Assembly (NCBI GenBank): GCA_950022655.1
Contig: OX465587.1
Span: 25,981,716-26,045,715 of the forward strand
Source of the DNA: Alentia gelatinosa
Lineage: Eukaryota > Annelida > Polychaeta > Phyllodocida > Polynoidae
Direction of reading: 5' to 3'
DNA length: 64,000 nucleotides
Position 1 is the stretch's first letter, and each line of letters starts with the position of its first letter. The position numbers and the translations under genes were made by a program. This document shows positions 24,430 through 35,239 of the stretch, in pieces. Under the pieces are notes generated by a model. The model saw nothing but the letters and a program-made list of their open reading frames with translations, ran no database searches and was not told where the DNA came from.

Positions 24430-24700
24430 TGGACGCCCCCATTAGGCCGGGAATCTACTGAGCTCCCATCACACTACGACAAGCGTTCAAACACACTATG
24501 CCACAGAATTCTTCAACCCTCCGAAACAAGGACGATGCCCTAATTCAATTTCGTACTCTGACATTCTATGAAACCGATCTTTTCAACGTTCTGACAAGAA
24601 TTTAGAAAAATCTAATTATTCAAATAATAGTTCTTATAAAAACATCTTCCACATAGCCATGTCGTAGCCATGTCCGAGTCATGTCGCAAGCAGTGGGTGC
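24430..24700 (+). repeat. Dispersed repeat, member 1 of a pair
   Basis: CACACTACGACAAG, AATTCTTCAACC and CATAGCCATGTCGTAGCCAT are matched in the same order at 27540-27750. Identity is moderate. No open frame is shared between the copies. A G+C-rich tail (24700-24840) ends with GGGACTGAGGCCAGCAG, a TAGACT-family right-end type. Confidence 0.5.
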
Positions 24701-24939
24701 TCCGCCAAGCCAATGTAGGGGAAGACACAGGTCCTCTACGGATTTTACCAGTCCCTGTCATCCAGGCAGAGGGGTACGTAGTGTAGGGGAAGGGATAAGG
24801 GTGACGTGCGGCGGCGGCAGGCAGGGAGGACACTGGGACTGAGGCCAGCAGACTCTAAAAGTCGGTCTTAGTGTCAGTTCACTTGTTGTCACCGTGCACA
24901 TCAGTTCACACAGATCTGACTTTTCTCCGTCAGCGACTT

Positions 24940-24955
24940 GGTTAACATGTTAACC
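24940..24955. repeat. 16-bp perfect palindrome
   Basis: GGTTAACATGTTAACC, two opposed GTTAAC boxes of HNF1-like type. Function unknown. Confidence 0.6.
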
Positions 24956-25526
24956 TACATGTCACTGACTGCATGTCGCCACATGTCTTCCCCACAACAG
25001 ATCTATGAGGCTGATGTCAGACGAGTGCGGTACAGTCACGCCCCCTGCAGGCCAGTCACCACAGGCGCAGGGTGAGGATTCAGTGTCAACCTGACATGGT
25101 AATAAAAAGAACTGAAAATTGATATTGAAATCCATATGATAGATGAATAAAGCCCCTTCTCATTTAACTGGTACGATGTCAATGCATGATATACGTGAGG
25201 GGTTATCGAGTTACAAGGGGATGTGCGTCCATAGAGTAAACCAGAGGGATAAGTTTAAGGTTTAATATCAACCCTACTTAAAATAATATAAAATAAATTT
25301 AGAAAATTAGTTTGAATCTAATATTCATAGAAAAACTGAATGGTACAGCACGGTCATACGACACATTTATGTCCTGCCATCAAATTATATTATGTTTAGA
25401 AAAATGCCCAATATACAAAGCAACGAAATTAACATAGATAACGAAAGGGAATACCTGCGTGTGGCAGTGAACATATTGGAATTGGAAGCGAACTAGCCCA
25501 ATGATAAATTCTTTTGTTAACTAGCA

Positions 25527-25546
25527 CTATATATATATATATATAT
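25527..25546. repeat. (AT)n microsatellite
   Basis: Uninterrupted AT dinucleotide run ending in ATGCATG. Confidence 0.9.
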
Positions 25547-25875
25547 GCATGTAAACTACATACATGTATATGAGATATTACCATACTGTACCATACAATG
25601 GAATATGGAGCTGATATTGAACTCATTAAGGCATGTGTCGCGCCATGTGCCGCATGCTCTACTCTGTGGATTTTGACCATGTCAAGTATGTAATCGTGGA
25701 TTTACACCTGCCCATGTGTACAGCGCCTATCACGTGTATTGTGAGGGCGTACACGATGGAGTGTTTACCCTCACTTTCTTAACAGTCTAATCTGTGCACA
25801 GCCGTTATACGTTAATCAATAATCGTAAACAACACAGATAAAACCACACTGAGATGCAGTAATGAATGGCTTCTA

Positions 25876-26065
25876 ACATGACGTTATTATCGATGGCATC
25901 TGAAGTATGTCATTATCAACGCTCCAGGAATGTACTGACGGGATAAGACGGATGTGAGGAGCCGCCATTTCAACGGGGAATAATCCATTATCAATTAATC
26001 TGACGATTGTGGACGATTTCAGATATGAAGATAACATTCTGATTGCCAGGACAAATGGTGCTGCT
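25876..26065 (-). CDS. Possible terminal exon, unrecognised
   Basis: On the minus strand a strong pyrimidine tract (TGCTTTTTCCTATTTCAAG) precedes an open frame of about 63 codons ending in a stop at 25873-25875. The frame continues upstream to a Met at 26178, giving a 101-residue ORF with two hydrophobic N-terminal stretches. Residues such as AAPFVLAIRMLSSYLKSS look protein-like. No family recognised. Confidence 0.2.
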
Positions 26066-26623
26066 TGAAATAGGAAAAAGCAGACACCTATTATATTGCT
26101 ATCATCAAGAATGAAGATGACATCTAGATATATACAAGTGAATATTATTGAGGAAAGGGTGGCAATCATATTTTCCATGAGAGCATAAATCTAGTATCAG
26201 TTAGAGCTAAAATAAAGATTTATATACATGTTTATTCAAAAAGGGACCAAGTTTTATTAGAGAGACCACGGAACTGAATTGCTCAAAAGGAGATACGTAT
26301 TGATTGTGATTCAAAAGAAAGCTATTTGTGTATTAAAACCAGCATTGTATGGTGCTAAACATCGACATGATAAATCAAAGATTAAAAAAAGCAAAACAAC
26401 TCGAGATTCCCATATACATGTATATGGTAACTACGATATATCCGAACCATCCAAAAGACAATTTCTATTCAAGTAAGGCCTCATGTATGCCGTTACAAGT
26501 TTTTAAAACACCTTTATGGGATTAAAATTCCACAGATGCTTCGCATGTAGAACGTGACTATATCATGCTGTGTCTCAGCAGCGAGCTTTATTCTGGCCTC
26601 ATTGATCTCAGTGATAGGTGGTC

Positions 26624-26670
26624 AGGGGCGTAGGGGGCGTGGCCAGTGGGCGTGGTCAAGGGGCGTGGCT
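26624..26670 (+). promoter_or_regulatory. GGGGCGTGGC cluster (SP/KLF-like)
   Basis: Four GGGCGT-type boxes at about 14-20 bp spacing form a small G-rich array typical of SP/KLF sites. A near-CTCF motif (minus strand 26735-26746, TCACCAGAGGGC, one mismatch) follows. No clear transcription start is seen. Confidence 0.35.
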
Positions 26671-27196
26671 ACTGGTCACTAATTGCCATCCCCCGGCGTC
26701 TACTGCGCGTCCCACCGCCCAGACGACGCCTGGCGCCCTCTGGTGACGGAGCCGTGGACGCTACCAACCAACCAATTAAATCATTAGAAAATTGGCTTGT
26801 GGGCATCACAGAGGCAGGTCCTCTGTCAGATGTGGTTATGCCTAATCATCTGCACGTCCATAGGTGTGAAAATCACTCACTGCATTAAGACTCATAATCA
26901 TAAGCCACAGCGCCATCATATTTCTGTAAGCTTTTCAATTGGGAATTAAAATTCCTTTCCTTTATATAGTATAATTGTTCTTTCGACAGACATCTCTCTA
27001 TTATAATTGGAGTTGTGCATATGTTGAATTCTATTAGAATACAAATTGGGCACTTACAAATTTGTCAGAAGAGAAAGTTCCTCCAAGGTAGTGTGAACAG
27101 CATACATTAATTCAGAAAAAAGGAATTGGTGCGATTATCCCAATTTTCCTTATTTTCTCCCTGTTAACATTTTGATAACTTTAAAAGGGAAATACT

Positions 27197-27706
27197 GTGA
27201 TGGCGATAATATGCCCCCTCTCACATCTCCATAATACTCCAGTGTGGTCGAAATGTCCTCATCAATTCCAATTCGCCATACAACTCCCAACAAAGTCTAC
27301 TCAGTGCCGACCCTGTATTTATATAAATACTGGCAGAGAGCCCAGACAGAAGCTGTCAGACAGGGCGGACAGAGACAGACACATCTGTCACCTGAAGCTA
27401 ACACTCACCGACAACATATCCCCCCTGCTGGCTGACACAGTGACGGGCTGCACAACAGGTGGATGTATGTGTGGAGAGTGCCTGGTGACTATACCTCAAT
27501 GTGCAGTATATGATCACCATGTAGACCTAAACCTATTGAGATCCCCACACACTACGACAAGGGTCCGACACATACCGACACATTACGATACATCATTTAG
27601 AAACGTTTCCATACAGAGAAGATACAGTAATTTAGTTTCACACTCATTCACTCCAATACACCAAATTCTTCAACATCCTGACAAGGCTATGATGCGTGAA
27701 TTTTGA
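27197..27706 (+). other. 169-codon ORF, unrecognised, probably not a gene
   Basis: This is one of the longest non-repetitive frames in the window. The middle is Cys-rich (TGCTTGGCMCGECL). Its last third lies in the repeat shared with 24430-24700, there is no start context or splice support, and no domain is recognised. I treat it as a chance or transposon-derived frame. Confidence 0.15.
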
Positions 27707-27750
27707 TACATAGCTATGTAGTAGCAATGTCGGTGTGTGTCGCAAGAAGT
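27540..27750 (+). repeat. Dispersed repeat, member 2 of a pair
   Basis: Counterpart of 24430-24700: CACACTACGACAAGGGTCC, AAATTCTTCAACATCCTGA and CATAGCTATGTAGTAGCAAT, then GTCGCAAGAAGTGG. Confidence 0.5.
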
Positions 27751-28413
27751 GGTTGCCTAGCTTAATGTCAACGTACTTAAGATAGAACGAGACCAGATAA
27801 TACTACATGGCACCTCAAAACTCTCGTATAATGAATAATACAGCACAATGTCTCAAAATAGTCACAGGGCAAACACCTCAAAATGGTCACAGGCCAGATA
27901 TTGCTGCATGGTGTCTAGATATACATACGCCAACTGCTACAACTCAATGCCTGAACAATTAGAATATTAATTGGATGTTGATAACTAGAGGTGCATATAT
28001 AAAAATGAGATTTAGAAAGAATAAACAATAAATTTACCTATTTAGTCAAACACGTTATAAATAACTCTTTATTTTCATGCACTATTTATCTGATATCACA
28101 TACCATTTGGAATTCGCATCTTATCATCACATCTTGTTAAAATTGGAAAACGAGAGACAAAAGTAGAGATAAACTTGACCTTGTCTTATATGGCCCTGGG
28201 CACAGGTATAAGGTATGCCAAGTGGCGGACTGAGTGGAGCCTACACACCTGGCTCGCGACAGAAACTTATCTACAAGGCGACAAACACTTGACATGAGGT
28301 CCCTCCAGGCTGCCCTCCTCTGCCTGTGTCCGCCACGAGGGATCGACCCCACTAAAAGGCGATCAGATGACACGCGCACTTTGGCGATGGCTGATGAATT
28401 GATTGAATATTGT

Positions 28414-28600
28414 TTACACAGGGGGAAGGAGATGTCCTACTAGCAGCTTCTCAGTGACCTCTGTGAAGGCCAAGTTGACCTGCGGAATTTTGAGCGGTAG
28501 GGGGCGCTCCTCGGTGTGTGCCACCAGGTGGCGGGGCAGTCTGTGTCCTGCGTGCTGACACTGGTGGAGAACCACTCTAATTCTAACCATATACTGAGGC
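28414..28600 (-). CDS. Possible coding segment with zinc-finger-like motif
   Basis: The minus-strand frame reads CQHAGHRLPRHLVAHTEERP, with the L-x2-H-x3-H-T-x-E-R-P ending typical of C2H2 fingers and their linker. However, the expected first Cys of the C-x2-4-C pair is absent. The segment is G+C-rich, and acceptor-like and donor-like sites (CTCCACCAG; GCAG|GTCAAC, CTA|GTAGGA) bracket it loosely. Two CTCF-like motifs overlap it on the other strand, so composition alone may create the frame. Confidence 0.25.
28521..28532 (+). promoter_or_regulatory. CTCF-like core motif
   Basis: CCACCAGGTGGC matches all 12 core positions. A weaker relative (GCGGTAGGGGGC, two mismatches) lies just upstream, near 28494-28505. 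Confidence 0.45.
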
Positions 28601-29050
28601 CTATTCCCTAATCTAGTCTCAGCACTGAGAAGCACACTAAAGGAAGGTATTAAGGTATCGTACCACTGTAAGCTGGGAAATCGGGAAGGAATGTACGGTA
28701 TTGTTGTACTTCCCTCTTCAATGTCCTTCGAAACTACACCCCAATCACATTTTACAACAAGAAAGTCAATACATGGTCAATACCTGCTTGTCCTCTGACT
28801 GATGGGCAAACAGGTGGTGTAGGGTACTTAAGTGTCATCGGTGCATAAAGGTGCGAGGAGATGCATCTATTTCATCACAAAATAGTTTTGCATCCGACAA
28901 GGATTTACATTCACATCACACATTTCAATGAATATCACTGACATTCAAATAACCTTAGAATGTTTCTGTAGCTATATTCCATCGTAATAAGGTTCCACTG
29001 CAATATGTTCCGATGCATCAAAACTATCACCTTGTGGATCATTATCTTAT

Positions 29051-29322
29051 GTCGGAGACACACCAAGCGAGAAGCGTTGGCAATAATTGTACTCGCCTTC
29101 ATAGTCATGGCGATTATAGGAGCGATAACATTTATCGCTTGGTGTGTCCTTGGCGTTTGGCGTTTTCTTGCCGCTTCAGGTCGCCCGTTGTGTCCCAAAA
29201 TCGTCAGCAAGTCGGCAAAACCCCCTCCCACCATATAGGCGAGAAATAGTGAGCTATTTCATTACTTGCTGGTCCAGAATCGCCGAGAGTTCCGCTCGCC
29301 TGGTGTGTCCCCGGCATAAGAC
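29051..29322. mobile_element. MITE-like element with GCCGGGGACACACC ends
   Basis: The left end TGTCGGAGACACACCAAGCG and the right end (reverse) TGCCGGGGACACACCAGGCG are inverted repeats of about 25 bp. A second inner pair, GACACACCAAGCGA with TCGCTTGGTGTGTCC, gives nested foldback. Outermost bases TTATG/CATAA could include a TA target site as for Tc1/mariner-like elements, but this is not settled. Overlapping 63-99-codon ORFs on both strands arise from the palindrome. Confidence 0.6.
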
Positions 29323-29847
29323 TATTATGATATGATGCAGCGCACAGCTCCTAACACTAAACGTGTCTAACTAGCAGGGTTTATTTAGGACACCAAATTC
29401 CTCAACGAGATTAGGTATTCTAACCTCGTTGTTATTATAACTGGTGTTGACGGAGAGAGTTCAATCCAGTGATAACGAGATGATCTAACTATACAGAAGA
29501 ATGACGTTACAATGCCGACGTACAAATGGTCGCCACATTTGGAGGAAGGTTTCCTATTCTAATCCCTCCTCAATATAGTAAATCTATGTCGGAGGGGATC
29601 TTCCTGAATATAATACTCTCCGTGTGTGGCCCGCAGACATCCCCTTTCATTGTGAGGAGTTTACAGCTATTATGCAGTATCACCTGCCTTGAATTGAATG
29701 GACAATGACTTGGCGACGCATACTTGGAGATATTGTCTCATACTATTTATCTAATTATATTGAGAATGATGTGAAAAACGTCATTCTCTCAGATTCACAC
29801 ACTGCTAAACGGAGCACTAGTTACCCAAGTTTATGCTGCCTTTACCC

Positions 29848-30299
29848 TGGGCCATTGCGACCACGGCGGACACTCTTCGGGGCACCTTGGCCAAAACGGG
29901 ACGACGACCGTGAGACAACTCGAGACAACTCATGGGGTCGGGATGGACAAACGTGACAGACCCTGCAGCCTTGGCAGAATTTTTAACCGTCAAAGATTCA
30001 GCTACCGCGGCCACGGTGTTACACCCTGTTAATGAGAATCGTTCTGGGCCGTAGTGACGTGACGGGACGTGAGCGAACGTGAGCGAACACAGTTGTATGT
30101 CCAGAACACCGTGGACAAAACGTGAGGGACGTGACACAACTCGTGGAGGAGGCGGCGGCATGGAAAACATGAGCCTTGCACCTCCTCAAAGCGTGGCCGC
30201 CAGGATCACAGTTTAAACCCAGAACTATCCCTTTTGTGACCATCTTTAATTGTGCACTTCATTTTCGCTGCCGTGGCTGCCGTGGTCGCCATGGCCCCA
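29848..30299. mobile_element. Foldback element, about 450 bp
   Basis: TGGGCCATTGCGACCACGGC (29848-29867) is inverted at 30277-30299 as GCCGTGGTCGCCATGGCCCC. Between the arms, ACGTGAGCGAACGTGAGCGA and similar direct repeats occur. The inverted similarity weakly continues outside the arms, so the true ends may be wider. No coding function. Confidence 0.45.
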
Positions 30300-30882
30300 G
30301 TGTAGACCTAGCATTACACCCGTTATCATTGGAAGACCTTAACTCTTTTTCTATTAGAACCTGTTGCCTGTGACTGATCGGACCCGCACCAATCCCTTTC
30401 GAAAATCCTGGGGTCTGTTGAATAATTTATGCCTACACAAGTACAGGGTGCAAGGAGTTCTAGTATGAGGGTTATCGTTCAATGATAGCTCGTTTATATA
30501 GATATATTTATATTTATATAAAGCACCAATGCACACTTACATAGCATTTAATTTATATTCCTTTATAGAACACAACTGTCATAATAGTCTGCACAGTGAT
30601 TCTGGGAGAATTATCAATCACCAGGTGGCTGATAATTGTCATAAATCTCACCTTTATCGATGGTAAATACTCATAATCTTGGCGCACACACATACCAGGG
30701 GCACCACTGATTACTGACAAATACTTTGTCACAGTTGTTGATAGCTGTGCCTCGCTTTAAAACACACACAAAAGAACTCACACACTAAAGCTATTTTCGA
30801 CTGAGTACCTAGTTGATTATGCTTACAAACATATAAAATATCATTTGGTATACAACAGCACGTTAAGAGATTCATGAGACCC

Positions 30883-31091
30883 TAGACTGGCCTCAGTCCC
30901 AGTGTCCTATGCTCCGCCTCTACCTCCCTGCCCCCTCCCTTGCCCCTCCCTTGCCCCTTACATCCCACGCTCCACCTCTGCCACTGGACACAGTGATTCC
31001 TGGGTCAGTGAGGGAAGGTTGCAATATATTTTATCCTAATTTAGTTTTATCATTTAATGAATATTCATGATCATAGATTTCAACAAATCTA
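30883..31091 (+). mobile_element. TAGACT-family element
   Basis: It starts TAGACTGGCCTCAGTCCC and ends GATTTCAACAAATCTA. Flanking 9-mers atgagaccc (30874-30882) and atgcgaccc (31092-31100) match at 8 of 9. It is 209 bp with a pyrimidine-rich, G-poor middle (CCCTCCCTTGCCCC repeats). No ORF. Confidence 0.7.
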
Positions 31092-31360
31092 ATGCGACCC
31101 CAAAATTACACAAAAGCAATTTAGTTTAAATAGTATGAGCATGAGCTCATCTCGCTAGTATATAAATGAAGAAAGGGAGAGAAAATCGCTAACCGATTAC
31201 ACACCTATAATTATAGTTGCATATTTTTTTCTCTTCTCTGGAATTGGATGGATATATAATTTCGAGAAAATGCGCAGTTCCCCACACCCCTGAAAGCCTA
31301 GGTCAGAGCCCTTTGTTGCATACGCCATCCGTTTATCTAAGAGGATGACAGCATCTGTTT

Positions 31361-32329
31361 TATCTCACCCCTGGTATTTCTGTCTCATAGGCTTAACATT
31401 GGGAACTCGTTCTCCATGCCCATATGGGTATTGCAGACCGTTCTCCCTGGTCTATATATTTTGTAACGTCCATCATTTTAGTGTATACATACAGGGGCGA
31501 GATAAATACAGAAAGCAACTCATTTAGGTCAAAGTCACTGTTCTACAACTCCTTTGAACACTAAGTGATATTCACTCGATTGTCACCTCATTCATACCAC
31601 TCTGCATCCAGCTCATGGAGAATGAAGACTTTGGCCAAAACTTGTTGGTTTCTTCTTTATTATTGAGCGTGGGCCACACGTTCATATACGCTGCCTAAAG
31701 GTTAGAGTGTTCGCATAGACCTTGAGCTTGCTGCAAAAACTACCCCTTCGCTATTTGCGTGGCAACTATTTGACAAGGGAAAAGGTGAAGAGGGCCAGTG
31801 TCTCAGCGTCTTAGAGGTATGCTCAGCCGATAATGACCAATCTCTAGAGATTATAATACTTCATTGACCCACTGGTGTTTGATATATTTGGATCTCAGAG
31901 AGATAGTTGTAGAAATGTTGATTGAGTGCAAGTGGGTTCAAGAAAATGACCCATGAACTGAATATAACTCAAACCTTTTAATTGTTATCTATCTATAATT
32001 CCATGGTCATTCATCAATGATGGACATACCATTTGTCATCTCACCCCTGTTATTTTTGGCACATAGGCTTATATCATTGGTAACTCGTTTACGTTGCCCC
32101 TATGAGAAGTACAATCCATTCTGCATGGTCTATGATGTCATACATCCAGTGTGTCATCTGTTCTTTTATTGCGTACATGGGTAAGAGAAATACAGAAAGC
32201 GAAAGTTTTCTCTTTTTTTCAACTCTTTTGGACATTATACAATATTCGCTCGGCTTCACCTCGTTCATATAGCCCCATGTCAAACTGGTGGAGAACAATT
32301 ACTTTCTCTAAAACTTGTTGGTTTCTTCC
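31361..32329 (+). repeat. A-B-A composite repeat
   Basis: Two diverged A modules (31361-31655 and 32037-32329, both from CTCACCCCTG to CTTGTTGGTTTCTTC) flank one B module (31656-32036). This looks like one and a half units of a roughly 675-bp tandem unit, or less likely terminal direct repeats around an interior. The A copies look about two-thirds identical. They lack TG...CA ends, and no primer-binding site is visible. Confidence 0.75.
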
Positions 32330-33068
32330 CCACTCCGAGGGTGACAATTAGGTCCACATAAGTCACACGGATGGAGGGGAGTTGACCAGTTTTGGTCAGG
32401 GTCTGTACGGCAACACCTTGCTAAGGTGACCAGGTGAGGATTAGGAGCTGTGAACTCTAACACCTGTTCACTCTGAGTGGTCAGCTGTCTGGGCCCTACA
32501 TCTCCAGGGCCGGCGATAACAGGTACGACTCTGTAATCCTAAACAAGAAGCCTACATCCCCACTGCTCTGATAAAACCAGACCGGGTTTGCCTCGTGGCT
32601 TACAGAATAGTCGGCAGCACTCGCTTACCTTTTCGTCACGTCTAGGAGACAAATCTATGTAAATTTGACGGTCAAGTCAACTGCAAAGGGAAAAAAGAGA
32701 ATGAATAAAAAATCAAATCAAATCAATACTCACTATTAATTTGTTATATCTCAAAGCATATGGGATATACTATAAAATGTGTCGGACAATGATGAGACTT
32801 TTATTCAGTGGTAGTACCAGCTGGAATCCCTCTTGCAGAAGCCGGAAATGGTCAGATACTGATAAACACATCAGCGATCAGGCGAACTGCCGACTCTTAC
32901 ACGCGCTTTGAGGTCTTTGTGCTTGCTGGACAACCCAGATTCTATCTCAGGTGATGCCAGGTGGTCCTAAGACTTCTATTCGGCACTGGGACAACAGAGG
33001 GGCAGGGCAGATCCGCCTTGCTGCCCTCACAGACATAACGAAGGTATGCTGCGTGCCCTAAAGATATG

Positions 33069-33465
33069 ATAATGCCCCATTCACACTATGCGACTGGCTT
33101 ACCTCGGTACCCCCAGTCGATGACCAGCGGTACCTGCCGCAGGTCAAATCGCACAGCGTGAACGGCGCGCTTCCCGCGTGTCGGCGACCGGGCTTACCAG
33201 GTACGTCCAGTCGCCGACTGGGGGTGCGTGAGGTACAATCTGTCTCTTGCGATTTGAATATCATGCCATGTGTCCTACAGGTGTGACAAGGCATGCCATG
33301 TGACCTACAGGTGTGACAAGGCATGCCATGTGTCCTACAGGTGTGACAAGGCATGATGTATATCCTATAGGTGTGACAAGGCATGATGTACATCCTACAG
33401 GAGGAACGCCCAGTTGCAAGGGAGGTAGCGCTAACCGTAGGGCCTCTGGTCGCATAGTATGACTG
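33069..33465 (+). mobile_element. MITE-like element with ATGCCCC..CACACT.TGCGAC ends
   Basis: The left end AATGCCCCATTCACACTATG and the right segment near 33445-33465 (GTCGCATAGTATGACTGGGC, inverted) are imperfect inverted repeats. Sequence from the left end to about 33240 aligns with the reverse of 44790-44977, including TCGCACAG.GT.A.CGGCGCGCTTCCC, so the two are one family. A short block of the 30-bp minisatellite lies inside this element. Confidence 0.55.
33262..33405. repeat. 30-bp minisatellite, short block
   Basis: About five units of TGTGACAAGGCATGCCATGT plus GTCCTACAGG, lying within the 33069-33465 element. Later units carry GATGTA in place of GCCATG. Confidence 0.9.
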
Positions 33466-33544
33466 GGCCTTGAAGGCACACTTTGTACCCTTCAGACATG
33501 ATGAAGACACAATATATAGCCTACCGACATGAAAAAGGGAAACT

Positions 33545-33920
33545 GTGTCCCTACAGGTGTGATAAGGTATGCTGTGTGCCCTACAGCTGTGACAAGGCAT
33601 GCTATGTGTTGTACAGCTGTGACAAGGCATGCCATGTGTCCTACAGGTGTGACAAGGCATGCCATGCGTCCTACAGGTGTGACAAGGCATGCCATATGTC
33701 CTACAGGTGTGACAAGGCATGCCATGTGTCCTACAGGTGTGACAAGGCATGCCATGTGTCCTACAGGTGTGGCAAGGCATGCCATGTGTCCTACAGGTGT
33801 GGCAAGGCATGCCATGTGTCCTACAGGTGAGACAAGGCATGATGTATATCCTACAGGGTGACAAGGCATGATGTGCGTCCTACAGTTGCGAAAAGGCATG
33901 CTTTCTGACCTACACGCACG
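33545..33920. repeat. 30-bp minisatellite, main block
   Basis: A dozen or so units of the same 30-mer. Because 30 is a multiple of three, several frames stay open on both strands, including the longest ORF in the window (268 codons, minus, 33058-33864) with decapeptide repeats such as MPCHTCRTHG. These are by-products of the repeat: opposite-strand frames are equally open and there is no start or splice support. Confidence 0.9.
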
Positions 33921-34196
33921 ACAAGACTTGTTTCATAGATGTTGATTTTAAAATCCCATTGGAGGATTTATTGAAATTGTCTGTAAAACCTGTTCATCCT
34001 TTCTTACGCTGCCTTGTTACACAGAGGAAATATCTTCGCCCCTCTGCCGCCTTTACCAGGTAGGTTATATGATCTCTTTACAGGACGTAGCTGGTAAATA
34101 AGGGTGAGAGAGGGTTGAGGGGTAAGTGGGAGGACAGGGCCGTCGCACGTCAGTGAACAACGACCACCTGCCGTCACAGGAAGCTTCTGCCACGTG

Positions 34197-34208
34197 CCAC
34201 CAGAGGGC
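34197..34208 (+). promoter_or_regulatory. CTCF-like core motif beside a CRE
   Basis: CCACCAGAGGGC matches all 12 core positions and is close to the textbook site. A perfect CRE, TGACGTCA, follows within about 15 bp. Confidence 0.5.
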
Positions 34209-34927
34209 GACGAGGCATGACGTCACGAGCAGACGACATGACGGGAACACCAGACAGCCAGGTGAAAGTAAACCAGTGATTTTTGTCAAGTTCTCATTTT
34301 CCCCGCGTATTTGGAACAAGGTATTTGTCCAGAGGGAACACTTATATATAATCTTCTTCCCAAAGAGAAAAATAGCATGATGGAATGCCCGGAAAGGAAG
34401 ATAACCAGCTGGATAGGTAGATATAGAGTGTATGAACTGCTTAAAGAAAAATGTGTCTCCTGATATAGAAACTGCATGAGAGCAGGAGATCAAAGGAAAG
34501 CGATATATTAGGCAATATGAAATAAACCTCCATATTTTTTCACAACTTTCTTTATTGATTCTAAATTCAATATTCATATTACATTTCTTTTGTGGTCATT
34601 CATCAACAAAGATGGGTGGCTATCAGTGGCTGGTCAGTGGATGGTTTCAAGGAGCTCCCTATATACAGTACACAGTGTTTAACTTTTTGTTTTCCATGAT
34701 CGCTCGAAGTCGAAGTATTTGATTAGAAGCTAGACTGATAGATGCATCTTTTTTTATATTGGATCTGAAAGTTTTAAATGAAACAGGGGGTTCATTACTG
34801 TGCAGCCGCTCTCCTAAGTATTATCCAATTAAATCGAGTGCAGGTCACAAAGGGCCATTACGGCAGTTACATTCCGATGCATGATACCCTTTTAATGAGA
34901 ATCCCCACCTGGTGACATACCAGAGCC

Positions 34928-35190
34928 GGTCACGTGACCAGGCTATCTGCCCGCCCAGCTGTTTAACCCCTCGTTGTCATGGTAATGGATCACGTGACAG
35001 TTAACGCGGGAATACGGCGCGTGACGTTTGAATGGCGGACGGGGTTCAAGTTGGGGGTACGCCGTGGCCCCTCGATTGGAATCTGTCTCTCTGAAAGCAG
35101 CACTTGAGGCATGTTAACCGTCTATAGGCTTCTGGATTGGGTCGGAGTCTGGTATATAAAGAGCAATAAGAGAGGTGGGAGATGAAGGCT
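34928..35190 (+). promoter_or_regulatory. Promoter-like region: E-boxes, E2F-like, CCAAT boxes, TATA
   Basis: In order: the 12-bp palindrome GGTCACGTGACC (34928-34939), ATCACGTGAC (34989-34998), E2F-like GCGGGAA (35006-35012), inverted CCAAT boxes ATTGG at 35075-35079 and 35136-35140, and TATATAAAG at 35153-35161. Order and spacing fit a polymerase II promoter pointing right with initiation near 35185. The stretch is G+C-rich against an A+T-rich background. The first downstream ATG (35183) gives only 10 codons, so the first exon may be untranslated; a TCG|GTGAAT donor-like site lies near 35231. The gene served is unknown. Confidence 0.45.
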
Positions 35191-35239
35191 TTATCAGCCG
35201 ATCACTGGGCGTGAACGGGGGTTTTCAGTCGGTGAATTC

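Noticed and set aside
29005..29335. Overlapping 60-99-codon ORFs, some hydrophobic
   Set aside because: They are open on both strands because the region is a foldback element.
31361..32329. Direct A modules as LTRs of a retrotransposon
   Set aside because: No TG/CA ends, primer-binding site or polypurine tract. The modules also occur as A-B without a second A, and the interior is only about 380 bp.
33058..33864. 268-codon minus-strand ORF with Cys/His decapeptide repeats
   Set aside because: It is a by-product of a 30-bp minisatellite. Other frames on both strands are equally open, and there is no start context or splice support.
33545..33920. CRISPR-like regular repeats
   Set aside because: Units are directly tandem with no spacers, and the sequence is eukaryotic.
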